Below, piece by piece: positions 57,977-64,000 of a stretch of 64,000 nt of DNA. Each line of letters opens with the position of its first letter. Position 1 is the first letter of the stretch. Origin of the DNA: Stutzerimonas zhaodongensis (GTDB lineage: Bacteria; Pseudomonadota; Gammaproteobacteria; Pseudomonadales; Pseudomonadaceae). A model generated the notes under the pieces. It had not been told where the DNA came from. It saw only the letters and a program-made list of their open reading frames with translations, and ran no database searches. The position numbers and the translations under genes are program-made. The stretch is from NCBI RefSeq assembly GCF_003696365.1, contig NZ_RFFM01000001.1, positions 124,001 to 188,000 of the forward strand, written 5' to 3'.

Positions 57977-59518
57977 ATGACGCAAGCCACTAACGCCGTG
58001 TACATCGATATCAGCACCGCTCAACTGATTGAAGAAGCCATCCAGCGCGGTGAGGGTGAATTGGCCGCCAATGGCGCGCTCGTCGTGAAAACCGGCCATC
58101 GGACCGGTCGTTCGCCAGCTGATCGCTTTATCGTTGAAGAGCCCAGCACCAAGGATTCCATCGCCTGGGGCCCGATCAACCGTCCGTTCCCTGCCGACAA
58201 GTTCGATGCCCTGTGGGAACGCGTCGAGGCCTTCAACAAGGCCCAGGACCATTTCGTTTCCCATGTTCATGTAGGCTCTTCCGAAGGTCACTACCTGCCG
58301 GTCAAGATGTCCACTGCAACGGCGTGGCAGAACCTCTTCGGTCGCCAGCTGTTCATCAATCCCGAGCAGTACAACCCAGCCGGGAAAAACGAATGGCAAG
58401 TGCTTAACGTCGCCAACTTCGAATGTTCCCCTGAGCGTGACGGCACCAATTCCGACGGTTGCGTGATCATCAATTTCGCCCAGAAGAAGGTCCTGATCGC
58501 GGGCATGCGTTACGCCGGTGAAATGAAGAAAGCGATGTTCTCCGTGCAGAACTATCTGCTGCCGGAAGCCGATGTGCTGCCGATGCACTGCGCTGCGAAC
58601 ATCGGCGAAGACGGCGACGTCACCCTGTTCTTCGGCCTGTCCGGTACCGGCAAGACCACCCTCTCGGCCGACGAATCGCGCTACCTGATCGGCGATGACG
58701 AACACGGCTGGGGCACCGGCGTGGTGTTCAACATCGAAGGCGGCTGCTACGCCAAGTGCATCGACCTGTCCGAGAAGAACGAGCCGGTGATCTGGAAAGC
58801 CATCCAGTTCGGCACCGTGCTGGAAAACGTCGTCCTCAACGACGAGCGCGTAGCTGATTACACCGACGACAGCCTGACCCAGAACAGCCGCGCCGCCTAC
58901 CCGCTGGAGTTCGTTGAGAAGCGCTCCGAGAAGAACCTGGGTGGTGAGCCCAATGCGGTGATCTTCCTGACCTGCGACCTGACCGGCGTTCTACCGCCCG
59001 TCTCGATCCTCAACGAAGAGCAGGCTGCCTACCACTTCCTTTCCGGCTACACAGCTCTGGTCGGTTCCACCGAAATGGGCTCGGGCAGTGGCATCAAGTC
59101 CACCTTCTCCACCTGCTTCGGCGCGCCATTCTTTCCGCGTCCGGCCGGTGTTTACGCCGAGCTGCTGATCAAGCGCATCCAGGCGTTCGGTTCCAAAGTC
59201 TATCTGGTCAACACTGGCTGGACTGGCGGCGGCTACGGTGTCGGCAAGCGTTTCAACATCCCGACCACCCGTGCGGTGATTGCAGCGATCCAGAGCGGCG
59301 CTCTGATCGGTGCCGAGACCGAGCACCTGCCGATTATCAACCTGGACGTGCCGAAAGCCGTTGCCGGTGTCGATACCCAGCTGCTCAACCCGCGCAACAC
59401 ATGGTCGGATGGCAACGCCTACGACGAAGCGGCAAAGGAGCTGGCGAACAAGTTCATCGAGAACTTCAAGAAGTTCGACGTCTCCGACGCCATCAAGGCG
59501 GCCGGTCCGCAGCTCTAA
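57977..59518 (+). CDS. pckA: Phosphoenolpyruvate carboxykinase (ATP)
   Basis: A 513-residue ATP-dependent enzyme converting oxaloacetate to phosphoenolpyruvate, the entry to gluconeogenesis. Landmarks are [22 protein letters not shown], the kinase loop [29 protein letters not shown] segment (Walker [10 protein letters not shown]) and the metal-binding region [12 protein letters not shown]. [14 protein letters not shown] is also typical. It fits the C4-dicarboxylate uptake genes at 917-7624, since growth on succinate or malate needs this step. The leader is structured, and a strong terminator follows. Confidence 0.96.
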   Translation: MTQATNAVYIDISTAQLIEEAIQRGEGELAANGALVVKTGHRTGRSPADRFIVEEPSTKDSIAWGPINRPFPADKFDALWERVEAFNKAQDHFVSHVHVGSSEGHYLPVKMSTATAWQNLFGRQLFINPEQYNPAGKNEWQVLNVANFECSPERDGTNSDGCVIINFAQKKVLIAGMRYAGEMKKAMFSVQNYLLPEADVLPMHCAANIGEDGDVTLFFGLSGTGKTTLSADESRYLIGDDEHGWGTGVVFNIEGGCYAKCIDLSEKNEPVIWKAIQFGTVLENVVLNDERVADYTDDSLTQNSRAAYPLEFVEKRSEKNLGGEPNAVIFLTCDLTGVLPPVSILNEEQAAYHFLSGYTALVGSTEMGSGSGIKSTFSTCFGAPFFPRPAGVYAELLIKRIQAFGSKVYLVNTGWTGGGYGVGKRFNIPTTRAVIAAIQSGALIGAETEHLPIINLDVPKAVAGVDTQLLNPRNTWSDGNAYDEAAKELANKFIENFKKFDVSDAIKAAGPQL

Positions 59519-59540
59519 GCTGTAGCACTGACGCCCATTG

Positions 59541-59565
59541 AAGCCGCCCACGGGCGGCTTTTTTT
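59541..59565 (+). terminator. Rho-independent terminator of pckA
   Basis: An 8-bp stem AAGCCGCC/GGCGGCTT with loop CACG is followed by a seven-T run on the plus strand, 22 bases past the pckA stop codon. Confidence 0.92.
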
Positions 59566-59790
59566 GTGGGCGTTCACTTGAGACGCGACGGAACTGGCAG
59601 GCGGTGGGTCCGGCGCTACCGGCATAGTGACCAGGGTTAGGCAGCCCGCCCAACGTCCCCGTATCCATGACTGTTGATGCTGTGATAAATCGGGTGATCC
59701 GATAGATTCCATCAGCCGAGGCGGATGGATTCGATGGATGCCTGGGCATAGCATAGCGGCCATGTTCACACCCCCTATCGGAGCTACACC

Positions 59791-60393
59791 ATGCAGATCG
59801 AAGAAGCCATCCAGACCCGCCGCGCTGTCAAAGCCTACGACGCCAGCTTTCAACTCAGCCGCGACGAAAAAGACGAACTGCTGCAGCTAGCGCTACTCGC
59901 GCCGTCCGCCTTCAATCTGCAACACGTACGTTTCGTCGAAGTCAGCGATCCAGAGCTTCGCGCGCAGATTCGCGAGGTAGGTTGGAATCAGGCACAGATG
60001 ACCGATGCATCGATGCTTGTGGTGGTCTGCGCCCAGGTCGACAGCTGGGAGAAGAATGTCCGCCGTGTCTGGGAAGGCGCACCGAACGAGGTGCAGGACT
60101 ACATGGCGGGTGCCATCGACAACTACTACCGCGGCAAGCCCCAGGTGCAGCGTGACGAAGCCATGCGCAGCTGCGCCCTGATGGCGCAAACGTTGATGCT
60201 GGCGGCTCGTGGGAAGGGGTTGGACTCCTGCCCCATGGACGGTTTCGATTTCGATGCCGTGGCCAAGCTGATCAATCTGCCGGACAACCATGTCATCGCC
60301 ATGATGGTCGCGGTAGGCAAGCGGGCTGCCGAGCCGAAGCCGCGCATCGGCAAGCTGCCGTTCGAAGAAGTCATCATCCGCGATCGCTTCTGA
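59791..60393 (+). CDS. Nitroreductase family protein
   Basis: A 200-residue FMN-dependent oxidoreductase. It shows the family start IQTRRAVKAYDASFQL, then LLQLALLAPSAFNLQHVRFV for flavin binding, and MAQTLMLAARGKGLDSCPMDGFD with KLPFEEVIIRDRF at the end. Such proteins reduce quinones, nitro compounds or flavins using NAD(P)H; the physiological substrate is unknown. It is of ordinary length, unlike the extended one at 23180. AGCTACACC precedes the ATG; GGAG lies about nine bases upstream. It stands alone after pckA. Confidence 0.9.
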   Translation: MQIEEAIQTRRAVKAYDASFQLSRDEKDELLQLALLAPSAFNLQHVRFVEVSDPELRAQIREVGWNQAQMTDASMLVVVCAQVDSWEKNVRRVWEGAPNEVQDYMAGAIDNYYRGKPQVQRDEAMRSCALMAQTLMLAARGKGLDSCPMDGFDFDAVAKLINLPDNHVIAMMVAVGKRAAEPKPRIGKLPFEEVIIRDRF

Positions 60394-60475
60394 TCGTCCC
60401 GCGAAGAAGTCAGCGACTAAAGCGCGCCGATCCTGCCTTGAAAGGGTCGGCGCCTGCCTGTTCGCACTGAGGCGA

Positions 60476-60724
60476 TCAGTTCTGGTTCTTGCAGCTATCG
60501 GCCAGCGTGCGATAAGCGAGCTTGCGGACTTCGCCTGAAGAGTCCCGGTACGTCATGACCGCGTCGGTCACTTTGCAGTAAGGCGTCGGCTCGATCTTTA
60601 CGGACATTACTGAGGCGATATCCAGTTGAGTCCCGTAGCTGTACGTCTCGGTTTCGGCGCTATTGGCGTGGACGAGGGAGGTGGCTGAAAGGAGCAGGGC
60701 AGCAGTAGCAAGGGTAACGCGCAT
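60476..60724 (-). CDS. DUF2790 small exported protein
   Basis: An 82-residue protein with a signal peptide (MRVTLATAALLLSATSLVHA, cleavage before NSAETE). The mature part shows the DUF2790 pattern YGTQLDIASVMSVK, PTPYCKVTDAVMTYRDSSGEVRKLAYRTLADSCKNQN, with two Cys that could form a disulphide. The family is typical of pseudomonads, often in several copies, and has no known function. AGGAA precedes the ATG at 60724. It is divergent from the RecQ-like gene. Confidence 0.85.
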   Translation of the reverse strand: MRVTLATAALLLSATSLVHANSAETETYSYGTQLDIASVMSVKIEPTPYCKVTDAVMTYRDSSGEVRKLAYRTLADSCKNQN

Positions 60725-61040
60725 GTCAGGAATTCCTGTTTCTGATTCGTAGGTCCCGTTCCTGTTCGCGGCGCGGACCACCTGATCCGGCGACGCTTAT
60801 GCTTGTTTTCAGGAGCCCCGCAATCCTAGAAGTTGCTAGCTTGCTAACGATAATTGCCGATTCCAATCCAGTCGATTGATCGAAATGCCTGGCCGTTTCG
60901 CTTGTTGGCTGTCCTCGATACGCCCGCCCGGCGCCACTCTCGCGCTTTCCGGACGGCTGACCCTCACCGCCTACCCGCTTTGCAGTACCGTCTCTCTCCT
61001 TTTGCTACCCTCCGGCCTCCAGTCAAAGGAGTGACTCAGC
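60725..61040. other. DUF2790-recQ divergent intergenic region
   Basis: 316 bases without a supported gene. A tandem TTGCTA (60833 and 60841) next to GATAAT (60849-60854) is AT-rich and promoter-like, but the spacing is not right for one standard promoter. No hairpin with a T run was seen. Confidence 0.5.
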
Positions 61041-62966
61041 ATGATCGAACAGACCCTCAAGCAGACTTTCGGCTACGACCGCTTTCGTCCAGGGCAAGAC
61101 CAGGCGATTCGCGCCGTGGTAGCCGGGCGCTCGGCGGCGGCAATCTTTCCCACCGGGTCGGGCAAGTCCCTGTGTTATCAGTTGCCGGCGCTGCTGTTGC
61201 CGCATCTCACCTTGGTCGTCTCGCCGCTACTGGCATTGATGCAGGATCAGCTGGCGTTCCTGCATCGGCACGGCATCGCGGCGGCAAGCATCGATTCGGC
61301 GCAGAGCCGCGAGCAGGCGAGCGAAACCATGGCGCGCGCCAAGTCTGGTGAATTGAAGATCCTGATGATTTCGGTGGAGCGGCTGAAGAACGAGCGCTTC
61401 CGCAACTTCATCAGTCAGGTGCCGATCTCGTTGCTGGTGGTCGACGAAGCACACTGCATCTCCGAATGGGGCCACAACTTCCGCCCGGATTATCTGAAGC
61501 TTCCTGACTATCAGCACCAGTTCAACATCCCTCAGGTGCTGCTGCTGACGGCGACGGCGACGCCGCCGGTGATCGCCGACATGCAGGCCAAATTCTCGAT
61601 TGCCGCGGACGACGTGGTAACCACCGGTTTTTACCGGCCCAATCTCAACCTGTTGGTGGAGCCGGTCAGTGGTTTCAACAAGCAGCGCCGGCTGGTGGAC
61701 TGGCTGGCGGACAAGGGCGGCCAGCCGACCATCGTCTATGTTACCCAGCAGAAGACCGCCGAGCAGGTCGCCGAACACCTGGCGCAACGGGGCTTTCCGG
61801 CCAGCGCTTATCACGCTGGGATGGCGCACGAGCTGCGCGAATCCATCCAGCGACGCTTCATGGAGGGCGAGCTGAACTGCATCGTCGCCACCATCGCTTT
61901 CGGCATGGGCATCGACAAGGCGGATATTCGCAATGTGGTGCACTACGACCTACCCAAGTCGGTGGAGAACTACAGCCAGGAAATCGGGCGTGCGGGCCGT
62001 GATGGGCAGCCGTCCGACTGTCTGGTGCTGGCCAATCGCGACAGCCTCAGCGTGCTGCAGAACTTCGTCTACGGCGACACGCCGGAGCACGACGGTATCC
62101 GCTGCGTGCTCGATGAATTGCGTCAGGCAGGCGCCGGCGGGCAATGGGAACTGATGCTCAACCAGCTCTCGGACCAGAGCAATATCCGCCAGCTGCCGCT
62201 GAAGACGCTGCTGGTGCAACTCGAACTGCGCGGCATCATCGCGCCACGCTTCGCCTACTTTGCCGAATATCGTTTCAAGTACCTGCTCGAACCCGAAGTG
62301 CTGGTCACCAGGTTCGAAGGCGAGCGGCGGCAGTTCGTCGAGGCCATCGTGCATACCTCGGCTCGTGCTCGGACCTGGTGCACCCTGGACTTCGACATGC
62401 TCTACCAGCAGCACGGCGCCGACCGTGGGCGTGTGGTCAAGGCGTTGGAGTATTTCCAGGAGAAGGGATGGATCGAGCTGGAGAGCAAGCAGATGACAGA
62501 CGTCTATGCGCTGCTCGATTCATCTTTCGATCTCGAAGCCCTGTGCGCCGAGCTGCATTCTTACTTCAAGCAGCATGAAGCGAGCGAAATTACCCGTATC
62601 GACAACATGCTGGCACTGTTCGAATCCGCCGAGTGCTTGAGTCGTCGGCTGGCGGTGTACTTTGGCGATGATCAGGCCCCGCAGCGCTGTGGGCATTGTT
62701 CGGTCTGCCGTGGGCGGGTTGCGCGATTGCCCGACCCGCCGGCGCTGGCGCCCCTGGAAGAGATGGACTTGAGCGCCCGCTGTGCAGACTTCAGCGAGCG
62801 TTATCGGCAGCTCAAGGGCGCGCAGCCCAGTTCCGAATGCCTGACACGCTTCCTCTGCGGCATCAGCGTGCCGGTGTTCACCAAGCTCAAAGCCCGCCAG
62901 ATTCCAGGTTTCGCCTCGCTCGAAGCCTACCCATATGCCGATGTGCGTGCGCGTCTGCTGGCCTGA
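61041..62966 (+). CDS. RecQ-like ATP-dependent DNA helicase, atypical C-terminus
   Basis: A 641-residue superfamily 2 helicase. Motif 0 is FGYDRFRPGQDQAI, Walker A FPTGSGKSLCYQ (about 37), Walker B VVDEAHCISEWGHNFRPDY, motif III LTATATP and motif VI SQEIGRAGRDGQ. In E. coli RecQ four zinc cysteines follow at about 380-403. Here that stretch has none; instead CGHCSVC occurs at 550-556, after a winged-helix-like region, and no HRDC domain of the usual kind is clear. It is therefore not simply labelled recQ. AAAGGAG precedes the ATG. It probably unwinds DNA in repair or restart. Confidence 0.85.
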   Translation: MIEQTLKQTFGYDRFRPGQDQAIRAVVAGRSAAAIFPTGSGKSLCYQLPALLLPHLTLVVSPLLALMQDQLAFLHRHGIAAASIDSAQSREQASETMARAKSGELKILMISVERLKNERFRNFISQVPISLLVVDEAHCISEWGHNFRPDYLKLPDYQHQFNIPQVLLLTATATPPVIADMQAKFSIAADDVVTTGFYRPNLNLLVEPVSGFNKQRRLVDWLADKGGQPTIVYVTQQKTAEQVAEHLAQRGFPASAYHAGMAHELRESIQRRFMEGELNCIVATIAFGMGIDKADIRNVVHYDLPKSVENYSQEIGRAGRDGQPSDCLVLANRDSLSVLQNFVYGDTPEHDGIRCVLDELRQAGAGGQWELMLNQLSDQSNIRQLPLKTLLVQLELRGIIAPRFAYFAEYRFKYLLEPEVLVTRFEGERRQFVEAIVHTSARARTWCTLDFDMLYQQHGADRGRVVKALEYFQEKGWIELESKQMTDVYALLDSSFDLEALCAELHSYFKQHEASEITRIDNMLALFESAECLSRRLAVYFGDDQAPQRCGHCSVCRGRVARLPDPPALAPLEEMDLSARCADFSERYRQLKGAQPSSECLTRFLCGISVPVFTKLKARQIPGFASLEAYPYADVRARLLA

Positions 62967-63223
62967 GCTCGGGTTGATCGGGCGCGGCTGTGGATCAGCC
63001 AGGATTTCCAGTTGGTGCGCTGTCGCTTTGTCTAGGCCAGCGCCGCTAGCAGGGTTTGCTGGAGATAGAGCGCTTTAGCGGGTCCCGAGCCCGGGGCACC
63101 TAGTGAACGCCCGAGTTGAGTACCAGCAAGGGGGCTTTCAGTAGTTGTGCAAAAAACGACCAGTGGCCTGCTGGGTCGCTTGTCGCTGCCGATAGAACAC
63201 ACAAGCCCTCTAGGAGCGAAGCC

Positions 63224-64000
63224 ATGTCTCGCTTTCTCAATGATCTCGGATTCCGCTGGAAAATAACCCTCCCCATCGGCGCATTGGCCCTGCTGCTGAT
63301 ACTGATGGGTGTCTTTGGTATGCGTGGTATCGAGCGCGTTACCGAGTCCACAAAACAACTGGCGGATCGTCGTTTGCCTGCGATCGGTCTGCTGCTCAAC
63401 GCCGATCGAGATCTTTACCAGGCGTTTGTGGCTGAGCGCAGCCTGCTCGACAGCGATGCCGGAGATCACGTGCAGTCGTTGCGGGACAGCCATGCCGAGA
63501 ACGTCAAGCAGGCCTACGACCGGGTTCAGAAGTATGCAGCCATGCAGCCCAGCGCCGAGGCGATGGCGCTGGTCGAGCAGTTCAATCGTGAATTTCAGCA
63601 GTGGTCCGAAGTCTCCCGGCGGGTGCTGAGCCTGATCGATCTGGACCCTCAGGCGGCAAGTGCGCTGAGCTTTGGAGACAGCGAGGCGCGCTTCGACGCC
63701 ATGCGGGACGCCATCGACAAGCTGGGCGATCTGGAAGATGCCGCTGCAAACAGCGAAGGTGAAGCGGCCGTAGCTGACGGCGTAACCACGGCCAAGCAGC
63801 AGCTTGCGGTGCTGGTGGTCGGCCTGCTCGGTTGCGTGCTGCTGGTCATCTGCCTTCCATTGGTGGTTTTGCGGCCGATGCGTCGTCTGTTGGAGCGCGT
63901 TCAACAGATTGCAGAAGGTGATGGCGACCTGCGCGTGCGGCTTGAGGTTCGCTCAGCCGACGAGCTTGGGCAACTGGGCAATGCCTTCAATCGCTTCCTC
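63224..64000 (+). CDS. Methyl-accepting chemotaxis protein, N-terminal part
   Basis: The first 259 codons of a chemoreceptor that runs off the right edge. TM1 lies at about residues 13-32 (ITLPIGALALLLILMGVFGM), followed by a periplasmic ligand domain of about 160 residues that looks helical (four-helix bundle type, RLPAIGLLLNADRDLYQAFVAE). TM2 is near 192-214 (LAVLVVGLLGCVLLVICLP). A HAMP domain begins with RPMRRLLERVQQIAEGDGDL. The signalling domain is outside the window. AGGAG lies nine bases before the ATG. The ligand is unknown. Confidence 0.88.
   Translation, partial: MSRFLNDLGFRWKITLPIGALALLLILMGVFGMRGIERVTESTKQLADRRLPAIGLLLNADRDLYQAFVAERSLLDSDAGDHVQSLRDSHAENVKQAYDRVQKYAAMQPSAEAMALVEQFNREFQQWSEVSRRVLSLIDLDPQAASALSFGDSEARFDAMRDAIDKLGDLEDAAANSEGEAAVADGVTTAKQQLAVLVVGLLGCVLLVICLPLVVLRPMRRLLERVQQIAEGDGDLRVRLEVRSADELGQLGNAFNRFL

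Noticed and set aside
57943..57993. A 16-codon leader peptide overlapping the pckA start
   Set aside because: It is short, has no run of a diagnostic amino acid, and its ATG follows no ribosome site; chance is likely.
63188..63195. GCCGATAG before the chemoreceptor gene as a FliA -10 element
   Set aside because: The sequence matches the FliA -10 well, but about 15 bases upstream there is no TAAAG or TCAAG-like -35, so I do not call a promoter.

Overview
The window looks like a chromosomal segment of a Pseudomonadaceae member close to the Pseudomonas (Stutzerimonas) stutzeri group. This rests on three things. The GC content is high. The small exported families DUF2388 and DUF2790 are typical of pseudomonads. 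From memory, the gene order follows the P. aeruginosa PA5161-PA5210 neighbourhood (rml, dctBD-dctPQM, a secretion-type ATPase, CYTH/CHAD protein, DUF47, phosphate transporter, argE, argA, gshA, thioesterase, tex, ompR/envZ (amgRS), rimK, hslR, hslO, pckA). I see no phage, IS element, integrase, rRNA operon or CRISPR array.

Layout. 1-852: the start of a secreted protein and a 2OG-Fe(II) oxygenase. 917-7624: a complete C4-dicarboxylate regulon, with sensor DctB, sigma54 activator DctD and TRAP transporter DctPQM, all on the minus strand, with a consensus-like sigma54 promoter before dctP. 7752-11126: the dTDP-L-rhamnose operon rmlBACD with four-base overlaps. 11666-20206: an envelope block with a YhiI/RbbA/YhhJ-type exporter operon and an Mla/MCE-type lipid transporter. 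20540-21750: a VanZ-like protein and a CtaG-like cytochrome oxidase assembly protein. 21999-25563: a compact flippase / nitroreductase-like / polysaccharide pyruvyltransferase cassette. 26290-26365: tRNA-Thr(TGT). 26441-30975: a methyltransferase and a second TRAP transporter (TakP/FcbT type) whose binding protein is divergent from its membrane genes.

31033-39434: OsmC, a DUF2388 protein, a very large orphan hybrid kinase and two divergent L,D-transpeptidases. 39565-47752: a stand-alone GspE/PilB-like ATPase, a CYTH-CHAD triphosphatase divergent from DUF47-Pit phosphate uptake genes, then argE-argA. 48054-59518: gshA, a thioesterase, tex, ompR-envZ, rimB-rimK, hslR, hslO and pckA. 59791-64000: a nitroreductase, a DUF2790 protein, a RecQ-like helicase of unusual architecture and the start of a chemoreceptor.

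Much of the window is ordinary core genome. The points that best repay a second look are: the sigma54/palindrome control region of dctPQM; the three-gene flippase-nitroreductase-pyruvyltransferase cassette without glycosyltransferases beside a tRNA; the TACGTAGT repeat array between the divergent TRAP genes; two BIME-like inverted pairs of a 22-bp palindromic repeat; structured RNA between argE and argA and before pckA; and the atypical RecQ. No clearly new multi-gene system can be proven from sequence alone; the flippase cassette is the best candidate.
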